Of a DNA stretch of 64,000 nucleotides, positions 1 through 12,493 are shown in pieces. This DNA comes from Neopestalotiopsis rosae (taxonomy: Eukaryota > Ascomycota > Sordariomycetes > Amphisphaeriales > Sporocadaceae). The notes beneath the pieces are model-generated. The model saw nothing but the letters and a program-made list of their open reading frames with translations. It was not told the DNA's origin and searched no databases. The translations under genes and the position numbers were made by a program. The stretch spans positions 2,666,001 to 2,730,000 of the forward strand of contig JALGAS010000001.1 in assembly GCA_023078685.1 (NCBI GenBank), written 5' to 3'. Position 1 is the stretch's first letter. Every line of letters starts with the position of its first letter.

Positions 1-24
1 GTGATATAACTACTGATCTAGAAT

Positions 25-26
<2 letters not shown>

Positions 27-57
<31 letters not shown>
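27..57. repeat. poly-T homopolymer (31 T)
   Basis: An uninterrupted run of 31 T near the window edge. It could be the A-tail of a minus-strand retroposed sequence or simple low complexity. Nothing recognisable lies beside it. Confidence 0.9.
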
Positions 58-939
58 CAAAATCAACGAAGGCTCCTCAGTTTTTCTCGTTTCAACACAT
101 GACGACCATGGTCAGATCGACGCTGAAAGCAATAGTTCACGCAGTATGCTTGTGTGTTTCAGCAGAAAATTAGATTAAAGTCGTGCCATCAGCGCTTGTA
201 TCCAACCATATACTATCCGCTTTATCACCATCTATTGCTTCGTAGTTGTTTGCTCCATCGCTAGAGTATTCTCGGTGCAAGGGTCTGTAAATCTTCCGCC
301 CTTGTATCGTTGAAGTTTTCTTCTCTCTTTTTTGTGGGATTCCGTAACAAGTCATGTTACGGAAGCCATGACCCTTCCTGGAAGACGAGCACACTTTCGT
401 GAGATAAGCATTGAAGGCCTCGCTACATTTTGGTTGTAACGAGGATTCAAGTTGTTACAATCATAGTCCAGTAGCTCGATGTGTTATCTAGCGTGATTCG
501 GCGCATTGAATATATCCTCCGTGTCTTGAACAAGCACGCGAATGCTTGGTGGCACATCATTGAGAAAAGTTCTACAAGGTCATGAGGGTGTCTACTCGTC
601 GACGTTATCGATGATGAAACTTGGCTTTGGCATAACAGCGAATGCAGGGCTTATTGTGTCTCAATCATCTCAGTAGTCCCTGTTTATTTCTTCTGAGATC
701 CCAGGGAATTACGACTGTGTTTCCACTCTACGATAAATTTTATCCGGCGATGCGGCTTATGTAACTAGTGGGCTACTATACGGTACCTAGGAATTTCACG
801 GGTATATAATTGTGGCACCAGGCTTGTATGCTAAACATCCCGTATAGGCTACAGCGGAATCAGGAAGGACCAGGGTCCATTACCGGAAACGGCACTGCAA
901 GGAGGGAAAATATTTCTTTATTTTACTCCTTGAGTCTGC
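58..939. other. no supportable gene
   Basis: Only short open frames without recognisable motifs occur on either strand. I see no gene here. Confidence 0.6.
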
Positions 940-1070
940 AAAGCAGGCATAAGTCGGCCGACGCCGTCCGCACGGACCCGGAGCTCGGACCCTGTTCAAG
1001 ACGAAAGGACTCTCTTCTTTCGTCCTTTCGCTACTTTTAGAATACTCCTTTGTAGCACATCATCCAAGCG
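940..1070 (+). mobile_element. LTR-retrotransposon (Copia-like) LTR fragment
   Basis: A stretch around 953-1060 with a GC-rich block followed by a CTTTCGTCCTTTCG-type block matches, in reverse complement and with scattered changes, the fragment at 26,750-26,960. The other copy also carries the TGTTGAATAAGCAC-like motif that I associate with fungal Copia LTRs. No coding part of the element is visible here. The boundaries are approximate. Confidence 0.45.
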
Positions 1071-2244
1071 GGTTGCAAGTTGTGGCAGGGTCACAGGCTG
1101 CAGGAACCTGTTGTATTCGACTGGCAAGGTGCTCTGTAGCCTACTATTGAGATGCTCTGTGCTCTGTGAGGAGACTCAATCCAAAGATATTTCGGACTCT
1201 CGGACCTTTAACGCAATGTTCGACGACTAATTAAGGGTGTGCGAAACACTGCTGTGTCCTGGGACACCAGCGCTTGACGGTCAGCTGTGCTCTTAGACCA
1301 TTCTATGCGTAATGGCTCATTCGTTGTTGGTGTGAGGTGCCATGTTCCCGGATTCTATTGCATCGAAGCTAAGCATTAGTGAGCATATTGAAAACTGTCG
1401 TATAACGCTCGAATGCCCGTATGCCCCGCCGAAAATGCTCAGCGTTATGGACGGAAAGCTACCCCGCCACTAGCGTGGTGAGAGTGCTACAGGTTACCGT
1501 GTCACAGGCTGTCGCGAAAACGGGCCACTTTCACCAGGTAGACATGTCCTGGGACCGCCCGCCCAATAGTCGGATCGGTGGCGAATTGATGACTGTGTAA
1601 GTCCCTAAGTCCCTGAAATGCAAGGTATTATTTTACTGTTCTTTTGAGTGTTCGAATCGGTAGTCGTGGCAAAGGACAGAAGTGTAAAAATGAACTTGAT
1701 TGCAGCGGGGTTACAGCGAGCGCTTTCGGGTCTAGCTCTTTTAGGCATAGATCTGGCTAGATCGAGTTGCTCTTGCCTAAGCAAGTGGCGCGGCCGTTAC
1801 GAACGTGTGCTGACCGTTTAGAAGTGAGAACACGCGATCGGTTGCTCTCGCTAGCAATGGTGTAGTCGATTGGCGTTATATGGTCACTGTACGTCCTAAA
1901 ACATCCTCCTAGCAACATGAAATGCCTACATCTGCGCAACTGGGCGTGTTCATCAGAACCTTTTCAACGTCTACGTTGCATTGAGTGGGATAGAGATCGT
2001 CGCGGCCGTGCGATCCTGCGCAGAAGATATTCGTAGACGAGACGCCGCTCACAGTCGCCATGTACGCTGCTGGCCAATCACCGCCACGACCGCATCATGC
2101 ATAAAGCGCAGCAGAGTCAGCCATCAGGCTGCGTGAGACTTTACTCGACTCTTCCATCCGACGGCCTGGTCATGGCACCAATACTTTCGATTGACTCTCT
2201 AGCCATCGACGACCGCCGAAAGCACTCTTACCGACACACCCACG
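1071..2244. other. no supportable gene
   Basis: Short frames only. The last 200 bases probably include the promoter of the NLR locus that starts at 2245, but no clear motif marks it. Confidence 0.5.
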
Positions 2245-5050
2245 ATGACGACGCACCTGCGCACGCACGATGCCTACACAGTTGGATGGGTCTGCGCCAT
2301 GCCCAAGGAGCAGACGGCTGCCATCGCGATGCTCGACGAGCGACGCCCAAACCTCTCGAAACCACCCAACGATCCGAACTCCTACACACTCGGCTCAATC
2401 TGTGGCCACAATATCGTGACTGCTTCTTTACCCAAGGGCAATGGGACATGGGCAAGGCCGAACAAAACTGAACATTCAGACGAACGGGCGCGCTCAACAA
2501 TCCACCAAATCTGCTTTTATCTGCGTTGGCAACATTGGAGTCGGACCACGAGTTAGATGGAAATAAGATCTCGCAGTACCTAGAAGAGCTGCAAATTCGA
2601 TATCCACGGCTGGCTGAGAAGTACCTCCGTTCGGATTCCCTACAAGACGTCCTGTTCAAAGCGAGCTATAGCCACGTGAAGAAACAGCATTCAGATGCCT
2701 CAGAGGAAGGGGGGACAAATCAGAGGATAGTGCCCCAGAAGACTGCCGACACTGCGATAAGACCCAGATAATAAAAAGGAAGCCACGGGACATGCGCATG
2801 CACTATGGGCTGATTGCATCGGGCAACCAGCGTTAGGAATCGGTTGTCGAAAGAAATGGACAAGAAGGTCTTTTGTCGAAATAGAGGCTGCGGGGCTGAT
2901 GGATAACTTTCCGTGCATTATGATTCGAGGGATTTGTGACTGCGCCGATTCGCACAAAAACAAGGCGTGGCAGGAACATGCTGCTGCTGTCGCGGCAGCA
3001 TTTGCGAAAGAGCTTCTGGTCTATGTCCAGCCATAGGAGGTCGATCAAGTGAAAACGGTGAAGGTTATATTGGCCCAAGGCGAGTAGTTCTAAGCAGATT
3101 CTGTGTACTACAGCCGAAGTTTTTACGTTATTATATAGTGTCCTGTGAACTATCCGAAACACAATCTCGAGTTGTGCAGACTAGACTTATCCTTCAAAGA
3201 GAAGAGGATCTCAAAGTGTTGAATTGGCTCACTCCTATCGATTTCGGCCCGCAGCATTCCAACTACCTTCGAAGACGACAGCCAGGCACAGGGCAGTGGC
3301 TTCTTGACTGCGATATATACCAAAGATGGGTAGATGAGCCTGGACAAAATTTATTTTGTCCCGGCATACCTGGAGCTGGCAAAACGATTCTCTCGTCTAT
3401 CGTTATCGACGATCTTAAAAGTCGCTTTTCTACCGATTCCACTACTGTGGTGGTTGACGTCTACTGCAATTTCAATCGTCAAGCGGAGCAGACACTCGAG
3501 CATCTTATGTCCAGTCTGCTGAAACAATTGACCCGTAGCCTGCTGAACCAACAGGCCAACAACGATCCCTCACTACCGCCGGTTCTACATAATCTCGATA
3601 AGAAACATGCAGGAAAACAAACCAGACCGACTCTAGAAGAGATTTCAACAGTACTTCGGACTGTGACTGCAACATTCGCCAGGGTAATCATAGTTGTTGA
3701 CGCGCTGGATGAATGCCAAGTGACTGACAATTGTAGAATGCGATTCCTCCACCAACTCTTCAGCCTCCAGACTCAGCAAGGTATTAGCGTCTTTGCGACG
3801 TCTCGACATATGGCTGATATTGAGAAGGCATTCTCAGATGGCTTGACAGTTGAGATACGAGCCAGCGAAGAAGATATCGGAAGATATCTGAAAAGCGCTA
3901 TATCACGTCTTCCCAAGTTTATTGCTGAGAGAAGCGACTTACGAACCGAGATCATGCAGACTATTAGTCAGATAGTGGACGGAATGTAAGTCTACAATAA
4001 TTTCTTTGGCCAAGCTGTGCTAATGAATTAGGTTTCTGCTTGCCCAGCTTTACTGTGATACCCTTACGGACAAATATAACACTACAGCCGTACGGGAGGC
4101 ACTAGAGAATCTAAAAACCGACTCAAAAAATTACGAGATAGTATACGATGGGGCGATGAATCGAATTGAAGGCCAGCTCAAGGGGCAAGCCGAGCTTGCG
4201 AAACAAGTGCTGGCGTGGATCACGTGCGCACAGCGACCACTCACCAAGACAGAGCTGCAGCACGCGCTTGCCGTCAAGATCGGTGAAACAAAGCTGAATC
4301 ATGATAGCATTACGCAAATTCATGACATGGTTTCCGTCTGTGCAGGATTCATAATAATCGACGAAGCGAGTAACGTTATCCGACTGGTCCATTATACGAC
4401 ACAAACGTACTTTGAAAACACGCAAAACAGATGGTTTCCTGTAGCGCACTCTAATTTGGCAATAGCCTGCACTATATATCTATCATTTGATGCTTTTGCT
4501 GATGGACGCTGCCATAGCGATCAAGAGTTTGAGGCACGCCTCAAAAAACATCCATTTCTTGGATACGCGGCTTCTCATTGGGGCCACCAGGCACGAGCAG
4601 CTTCTCGATGTGAGGAAGTGCTTGGGTTTCTCGAAAAGCCTGCCCAGGTCGATGCATCAATCCAAGCATATTTTACTGATACTGGTACGCAGTGGCGGTA
4701 TTCGGGATACAGCCAAAGAGCGCCTAGTGGGTTGGTAGCAACACACCTTACGGCCATTTTTGGGCTTGGAAAAATTCTACCTGCAGTATGGAATAAGAGG
4801 AACCTAGATGCAGAAGATAGTACCGGTCGGACCCCGCTATCGCGGGCAGCCGAAATGGACATACCGAAGTGGTCCAACTGTTTCTCGAGACAAAGGAAGT
4901 AGATGTTAATGCCTAGGGCGGAGAGTACGGCAACGCTCTCCAGGCTGCTTTAGCAGGAGAACATCAGGCAATCATACAGCTGCTGAAAAACTTGAAAAGG
5001 AATCAGGACAACATCAACCTCAGGCGGCCAACATCGTTTCTCTGCCGCTG
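2245..5050 (+). pseudogene. PNP-NACHT-ankyrin NLR-like gene, degenerate
   Basis: Paralogue of the locus at 12,494. The family acts as STAND ATPases in fungal non-self recognition. The N-terminal purine-nucleoside-phosphorylase-like domain begins MTTHLRTHDAYTVGWVCAM, but a deletion near 2441 joins SLPK to QWDMGKAE, with loss of frame and a stop. Later PNP pieces ([35 protein letters not shown]) lie in other frames. From about 3180 the NACHT part is intact: LKVLNWL linker, Walker A GIPGAGKT, Walker B IIVVDALDEC, FATSR sensor. A 46-bp intron (3986-4031) splits the GMFLLAQLYCD motif. The C-terminal ankyrin region has a frameshift near 4870 and an in-frame TAG at 4914-4916, inside the conserved NAQGGEYGNALQAA block. 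The NACHT fragment may still be expressed, but the full-length gene is dead. Confidence 0.8.
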
Positions 5051-5739
5051 ATCGCGATTTATCGCATTTCCCTGGCATACGATGTTATTGCACGATTTGC
5101 CAGATCCGCTAGTGGTATGATCGTATCTCGAGTATGCGCCATTGCAGGGCATGAGGCATTCTGCAGGACTGGCTCCTTGGAGCTAGGCCCCAAACGGTAG
5201 TTACTAGATGGCTGCAGGATCAAGGACTGAATGCAAATATCGCACCCACTCTAGTGATCAACACGGAAGACTTCTTGTGTTTCCAAATGAGATTCGATGC
5301 ACAATTAACAGCTGATAACGATATTACATACGTTGATTTTAGGTTAAGTTATATATACAAGAAATAAGTTGTTTGCAATGCAATGTTGTTTCACCACACT
5401 TAGGACATGGAAGGAATGTCAATCTCGGTAATAGTCCAGACTTTACCGCCATCGCTGCTGGTCAGACCAGAGTAGGTGGCGCGCACTTTTCAACAATCGC
5501 CTTCAGAAGCGTCAGGTCACGCTACTAAAAAAGTTTCATCAGTTTCATGAGGACTTCGGCGTTCAGGTCTATGCTGTAATCCACCACAATTGCAAATTCC
5601 ACGTCTATTCGTCTCAGCCGAGCGAGCTTTGGCCGCCACCGCTTCACGAAATTGTGAATTGACATCAATAATGAAGAAAATCCAGGAAACACGCTAACTG
5701 GCGCAGGAACAAACCTATCCATTACCAACGATCCATATC
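5051..5739. other. no supportable gene
   Basis: Follows the truncated ankyrin end. Neither strand shows a recognisable domain. Confidence 0.5.
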
Positions 5740-6980
5740 GCAGAGGTATGCCAGCCTCGCCAGCGCAAGCATAACAACGATGAGAATCACCGGTCCAAGG
5801 CCGTTACCAGCCTGCTTCCAAACGTATTCCAGAACTTTGTCTCGTCGCTGAAAGCAGCGTGTTTACCGTTTACCACGAACCCCGTCTCCACTTCCTGAAG
5901 CCTGTGTTGGCGCTCTCATCACTCCCCTCCATCCCCTATAAGCGTCAAGAAGCGGAATTAGGCTACGGAGGGCACTTGAAAATGTGGATATGCCAGCGCG
6001 AGAGGTAGCGACCGGGATAAGTTCTAAACGAACAGGCCAAAAGCAAATCCCAGTCAGAACAGATAAATCACACAATCATGAGCGTACTCAAGAAATCAAG
6101 GGCGCATGTCTCGTATACAGATGATGCCTTCCTTTGCTTACTCGAGTATGCAGATTGATAGCATCGATCATATCCCCCACTCGGGCTAAACATCGTGTTC
6201 GTGAAGCCTTTGGCGCGATAAGGTAAGGTAACCGACGTGTTTTTTTGAACTCGATTCTTTTCATGATGATCACTAGCTACTCGAACACCTGCCCACACCG
6301 ATGGACACAGCCTGTCAGAGAAGAGGACGGAAGGCTTGCTACAACCTCAGCCGAATCTACTACGAGAAGCTTGCTGGCTGAATCAGTCCGCAGAGCCAGC
6401 TTCCAAGTTTTGTTCGCCGGATCAGACACTTCGACGCCGCTCACAGCTATTTTGTGACAACGTAAGAGCATCGTGATCTGCTTCTTTGGACCGATGCTTG
6501 TGCATCTAGGGCACGTCAGAGCATCAACGTCCGGGCCATAAATGGATATTTCGACATGTCCCTTAGGTAGGTCCGTACCCGCGACGTCCCAGCCTAGGTC
6601 ATATGTCGACAGAGGTCCATTATTGACTTGTTCCGCAGTACCAATTTGAATTGGCTGGAGTCCTAGTTCTTGATCTGTTGCCAGGATATAGTTCGGATCA
6701 CAAACAAGGGCGAACTTGATTAGCTGGGCCACTTTTGGCTTGATCACGCGGCGAACATTAGCCGGCTTGCCACATCCCTGCTCCCTGATTAATGCTTCTT
6801 CCAAAAAGTAGGGACGGCACAGTGCTGTCTATATTTCAGGAATATGTCACGTACTTTGACGAACAGAACATCTGCGGTGTTTGCACCGACCCAGTTGTCA
6901 TATTGGAAGCTACTGCGATACAGCTTCTGCAAGCCTATAGCCGAGTTGCCAAGTACTTGGACTGGCGGCGGTCAGCGCAT
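5740..6980 (-). pseudogene. decayed hypothetical gene (family unknown)
   Basis: Several minus-strand pieces read like one broken protein: DNWVGANTADVLFVKVRD near 6,850-6,930, a 175-codon frame at 6,804-6,277 with a CPRC motif, a Tyr/Ser-rich piece with FTNTMFSPSGGYDRCYQS at about 6,110-6,220, and a hydrophobic C-terminal piece (GPVILIVVMLALARLAY) near 5,760-5,810. The pieces lie in different frames and are separated by stops, with no convincing splice sites. I do not recognise the family. Grouping them as one gene is an inference from their shared strand and order. Confidence 0.3.
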
Positions 6981-7230
6981 GACTGATACGGATACCCCGA
7001 TTGATACGGCGGATGACCTGATGATTGTTAGCCAGTGAAATCTCTCTCGAAATAAATAATGGTCCGCACCAATTCAGATCATGTCTTTCCAGGAATATGT
7101 GTTTCACCATAATCGCATCTCTCGCGCAGGTCTCCCGAAATGACTCCATATCGCCATTGATCATGCTGCGGAGCCCCGGCTGACCCCAGTTACCACATGC
7201 AAACAAACTCTACCGCCAAACGATCCGACT

Positions 7231-7437
7231 GTGCCTCAGCTTTGTCGCCACTTTTCTGATACTCAGATTGCAGCCAGACACCTCAAATCTCACTTGGCAA
7301 AGTTGAACCCCGCTGCCTCGATGTTCAAATGCCCTGTTTGCTCGCCACAGATTTGGTTGAGAGACAAAATGCACCTACAAAATCATGCCGAGCTGGTTCA
7401 TGGACTCAAAACCTCGGATCACAGAGGCTATGTATAG
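7231..7437 (+). pseudogene. C2H2 zinc-finger-like fragment
   Basis: A 68-codon frame contains FKCPVC, then about 18 residues, then HLQNHAELVH: the Cys-x2-Cys and His-x3/4-His layout of a C2H2 finger. A looser Cys/His pair precedes it. No longer frame surrounds it, so it looks like the remnant of a larger zinc-finger protein. It sits between the decayed hypothetical gene and the minus-strand NLR locus. Confidence 0.35.
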
Positions 7438-7717
7438 GTCAGCTCACAGCTGTCCGATGTAGAGCCAGAGGTTATCTTGTACGCTTGCAGTGATTCCGCT
7501 TTCAGAAGCTTTGACAATCAACGCAAAGTAGCATAGGCAAAGCTGACTGATGGTTAGTGCAATCAATAACTCCGCACAATAGTTCATAGTGCAATAGCAT
7601 ATCATTAGCAAAGATAACGCCTGCAGAGAAAGCTCTTCGATATCCGCGGCGTGGTCGCGCCTCCATTGACAAAGTGAGATGAAGAATCTGTTTTGATTCC
7701 ATATCAGCAACTCGAAT

Positions 7718-10700
7718 CTAGTGTTTCCAAAGGCCTTCGCATAGGTCCTTCCGCACTTCCATAACCATGTTGGTGAGCTCTTCAGGCCAGCTGTGACTAT
7801 GATGGTCTTCTAGCCCAAGCGTAACACAAGAGTTATTGTGCGTCAGTCGCCAAACGGTATGCTCCTCAAAACTGAGCAGCAGTAATGCTTTGAAGAATGG
7901 CCCTATGACCTCAATAGATATTGGCTTGTGGGTTGAGCATAACAATCCAAGCGCTGTCCGTCTAACATAAGAGTCATTGCCATCGAGCCGTGCTGCAACT
8001 GCCAGCAGTAGTTCTGCAGACAGATCGGACTGATTTTGGAGCACTTGGAGTGCTGCCTCAATGATATCTGAGTTATCGTCATTCACCTCGAAAAGTGGTG
8101 GGCAGTCCCCCTTTACCCATGAAGCAGCAAGCTCGATAATGCACCGAGGCATGCGTGATGCGTACCTTAATGACTCCAAAAGTACCCTCTTTGCCTTGTT
8201 GGATGCCTCCTGTATGGCCTTCTCGAATGACGTTTCCGGAAACTCCATTTCGCATGCCAGGCCTGGTGAATTCCTGAATTCGCATTCAAACAACAACCAC
8301 TGCGCCAACCGGCCTTCCAAGCCTTTCCGGAGTTGAGCGAAGTTCGCAGGCTCGCTCTTTGAAGATATCTTCTTTAAACAACGCATGATGAGCCGTTGGT
8401 GTGTTGGACCCAAAAGATCGCGGGACTGCTCCTCTATGATTTTAAAGAAGCAGAACATTTGAGAACTATCATCAGCACTCAACAGGCCGGCGACAAATCG
8501 CCAGAGTATATCGAAACGCGCGTCGTATTTATGGTCTCGAAGAAAGAAAGTCGGCTCTAGCTCCTTGAGGTCTTGGCTGTCGACTGTAAGATATTGGAGC
8601 GGCTGCGATCCTTTCCAACGTCGAACAAAATAACGTGCTGCAAAGTACTCCTGAAACGTCAGATGTATAAAGTGGTATGTTTTGTCGTGTCTCCCCATTG
8701 TCGGGTCCGATGTCCGAAGAAATGACACCTTCCCGAGAAGATCATCTACCGAGGTATACTGCTCTGGGATCCCGAGACTGTCAGATATAATATCGCGATG
8801 TTCTGCCTCGAAATTGATTATGTTATTAATCATCCCTGTGAAAGCGAGGGCTTCAACAAGCTCACGCTCTTTTCGAATGAAATGATCAACCCGCCGCGCG
8901 CTGCGAATATTGTGCAGTGTAGATCCTTTGCCCAGGTTCAGGACATCCTTCTTCCATAAGCTGCGCTCAATAGCACTGTACACTGCTGTCATAGTCTCTG
9001 GTATATGTTTGGACGAAGTGTCGTCCCAAGTAAAGCAGAATGCGTCCAGCTGGATAGGGATACGGACAAGATCCTGCAAAAGCTGGTGATGTTGTAAGAA
9101 GTCCTGTACCTTCTCTATCTTCGCTTGGTCGCGTTTGTACGTTTCGCGATTGGTGAAAGCATTTTGGATGTATGCCACAACTTCCTTCGAACCGAAACCG
9201 ATTGTTTCCAGCTCGAGGTCTAGAGGCTTTAAATCCGCCGACAATAATGCGTTCGCGCGAGAAGTAATAATAACATTTTTCTGGTTCAAAAGGGTCTTCA
9301 GAAACTCGAACATAGCGCCATCTAGGCCTGAGACCTCATCGAGACTATCCAGAATGAATAACGTCTCGCTATTGATGGTCTTGTTCCACAAAACATCTAA
9401 AAGTCTTTGGCCTTCACGATGCTGAGGAAAATACTCATAGTAGAAAAGATTGAGCATATCATACCCGGCAATGTTGCGTCTCTCTTGTAGCTTGAGATTT
9501 CGCAGTGGCACCCAGAACACATAGCTAAACAAGCCCTGCCACATCGTGCCGTAGATAAAGTCATAGATGATTTTCTTGCACAGCATCGTCTTGCCCATCC
9601 CTGCCTGACCACAGATCAGGATTCGACGGGGAGTTTCTTCCTCGCCGTTTTGCATCCTGCGAGCTTCAAATAGGCGAGGCTAGGTGACCGCGCTCTCCTC
9701 ATCTGGGCCCTCAAGCTTCAGTCGAGTGTGCAGCGAAAACGGTGACACCTTTTCGTGTCCATCAGCTTGCGCTGCCCAAGAACTAGCTTTGGCATGGTTG
9801 TTCATGATCTTCAAATTGATATAGCATTGATCCATTGGCAGACTATCGCCCGTCAGTCGTTGAATCTCGAGATTCTTCAAAGAATAACATTCGTTGCGCA
9901 TGAATATATCTGCTTTCGTAATGTGCCGCTCGTCGAAAATTTTGCGCAGGAGATCTCCAACCGTATCGGCCACGAGTTTGTAATGTGGATCGTCGGGCCC
10001 GGAGAACTTGTTCATCAGAACATGTGGTCGGTCGAGGAAAAGAGGATGTGTGACGATATCGGGGGTTGCGGAGAGCAGATCGACTACCTTCACGGCATTA
10101 GTTCTGACGTAAAACACAGGAAGGCGCGAGCCACCTGAAGTGTAATAAATACCGGCATTTCTCTAGCCAGGGACTCGGGAAGCCATGGGGCTAATTTGCG
10201 TGGAAGGCTGGATTTTCCCGTCTCGTAAAAGGCTCTTACGTAGTCGATAATATCAATCTCTCGGCAGAGACTAGTAAAGTTGCGTACAAGTTCGCCGAGG
10301 TCGACATTCGATTCCGTATGCTTGAGAAGATTCGACACATTCTTGTTCCGAACTCTAGCCCACGCCCTGAGACCCGGCTCGGTCCATCGCGCGACGTCCT
10401 GGAATAAGGTTCCTCGAAATGGTGTGGCGAGGAAGACGATACCACGAGTCGCCTTCTTCACGGAAAGATACTCCTGGCTAGCCATGACAAGCGCTTTCAT
10501 CAAGATGACGCCTCCGAGACACGATGCAATAAAGACAATAGGTCTGTCATCTAGATCGCGGGCGTCGCCCATTACAGGACGTCTCGACTTGATCCCAGCA
10601 AGCAGAAGTCGGGCATATTCATCGATCGTCCTCGGAATCAGGTCGGACTGCTCGAGGAGGTCCGCCGGCCAGTTGCAGGTAAATATTCGCGCGTCGACGA

Positions 10701-11040
10701 GCGTTGGCAGCATTCGTGAATCCTCAAGCCAATTCACTTTAGCTTCGCGCGGGTCTCATGTCCAGGTATCCGGAGATTTCGTGTCAAAGCCATGGATGGC
10801 AATGATGTCGATGTTAGTCGCGACCTTGCTTTCGAGAGGCGGCGCAACCTGGCGGAGTTCGACACTCTTGGGTTCCGCCGAAGACTGTGTCAGATCCTCT
10901 GCAGCGGACCCAGAGTGCGAAGAATGTCGTTCAAAAGGGGACGATGCCCACCACGAGGGAATGAACTTGCGGACTAAAACGTATAAGGCTATGGTACTGC
11001 CGGCGATGAAGATGACTCGGCCAATTCTGACCGAGTCCAT
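7718..11040 (-). pseudogene. membrane-anchored alpha/beta-hydrolase-NACHT-HEAT NLR-like gene, interrupted
   Basis: Read from 11,040 downward. An ATG is followed by a transmembrane stretch (IFIAGSTIALYVLV) and the start of an alpha/beta-hydrolase fold (NIDIIAIHGF...TWT). An in-frame TGA (10,756-10,758) interrupts TWT-DPREAKVNWLED. The hydrolase continues with FIASCLGGVILMKAL, where family members have His-Ser-Leu-Gly-Gly; the expected nucleophile Ser is Cys here. A frameshift near 10,120-10,140 and an in-frame TAG (9,680-9,682) precede 645 codons of clean frame: Walker A ICGQAGMGKT, Walker B LFILDSLDEV, VIITSRAN, then helical HEAT-like repeats to the stop at 7,718. The 5' part is broken. The NACHT-HEAT frame is long and intact, with an ATG at 9,655, so a shortened product is possible. 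Readthrough or sequencing error are alternatives. Confidence 0.75.
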
Positions 11041-12493
11041 TGCTCCACAACCGCGGAAAGCGGAGAATGCTGCAAGTCATCTGCTTGAACGCTTGCGCGA
11101 AATAAATGGAGAACCGCGACGGCCCGCTACTGCGTTTCGTGTCCTGAACGCAGGAGGAAGACCGGTGCATATGCCCTGAAGCTGACAAGGACAGCGGTAG
11201 ACATACGGTAAACAGTGCTTTCCGTCCCATATGATATTTGACTCAGCACAATAGGCGACATTCGTCAATTTGCTATATATACCAGAGTCGTTACATTGCG
11301 GCATCCTGAGTCACTTCTGCTGCTTTCTGCTTCCACTATGCGCCAAGATACGTGATACAATATGAATACCAGTAGTGTGACTACAGATTCGAATGGATCC
11401 GACTAACCTAGGTCGTGCTCACACCTATTGCTTCCGTACTTCAGTGCCTCATATCGTGGATGGGCATATGGACAGCTGATCGGCTGTCATTCGTGATCAT
11501 AGACTGTTCTTGTAATCACATACCGTCGTAGACTACGACAAAAATCCGGTGGCTCACTGCTTCCCCGACAAATGTCCTTTTACATATCCGACCAGGGTAC
11601 GAAATAGGCTGCCCAATCGCGGTATTCTTGATCTTGCCTCACCCGGGAAATCTGAAGCGGGGTAGATGCGATGCATGAGCAAATCCGATGATATGAATTT
11701 TCAAAATACTGTAACGACATGCGAAACCCATCTCTGACGTCGCAAGAAGGCCCAGAGGAAGAGTGGAGGCTCCATTTCTTGACTTGAACAATTAATCAAA
11801 CAAGCTGTATTACGTTGCATTAGGTTCGGATTCGTCAGCCATGTGCAGAGATGGTCATGTCGCAGGAAGAAAGATCTGGGAACAACGGAAAGGGGTCTCC
11901 AGACAAGACCAAGTCCTAGTATCGATACGTTAGGCTGATTAGCCAAGCTCGCCGACGTTGGATCTGCCTTGCTCGCAAAGGATAGGATTTGCAGTTGTGC
12001 ATCGAGAAGCGCAGAACATTCCAGGCCACGCTGCGGACCCCAGGAGCGGTTGTTGACAGTACACTACCCTGCCTGAGACCCACCACACTACATTAACAAC
12101 TTTCGTCCGTCGTCCGTCAAGGAACAATTTTTCACTCCTGGACTAGAACCTCGACTCTCTCTGTTCCAGCGGGCATTGTCAGAATCACAATATTGGATTG
12201 ACAAGATTCCGATTCATTCAAGAAGCCATCAACCAGCTTCCAGTCATCCATCAAGGCCCAGATGTGCAACTGGGTACTCAATAGTCCGCCCCAATAAACC
12301 ATGCAAGATGCGTCGTAATGCATCGTATCAGCCAATTGTTATTGAGGGGGGCTACACCCCCGCGCCATGGAGTCAGCCCGCAAGGCTGCGTTGAGGTTGT
12401 TGTTCTTCCCGTGTAATTACTTATGACAACGAGCCCCAGATCATGTCGTAGCCATCGAAAGCCGTCTCCGACCTGCTGCTCGATCTATCTACG
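11041..12493. other. intergenic, divergent NLR promoters
   Basis: Lies between the start of the minus-strand hydrolase-NACHT gene and the start of the plus-strand PNP gene, so both promoters are probably here. No gene or clear motif was recognised. Confidence 0.5.

Noticed and set aside
10280..11179. 299-codon plus-strand frame
   Set aside because: Arg/Ser-rich antisense of the hydrolase-NACHT gene, whose minus frames carry clear domain motifs.
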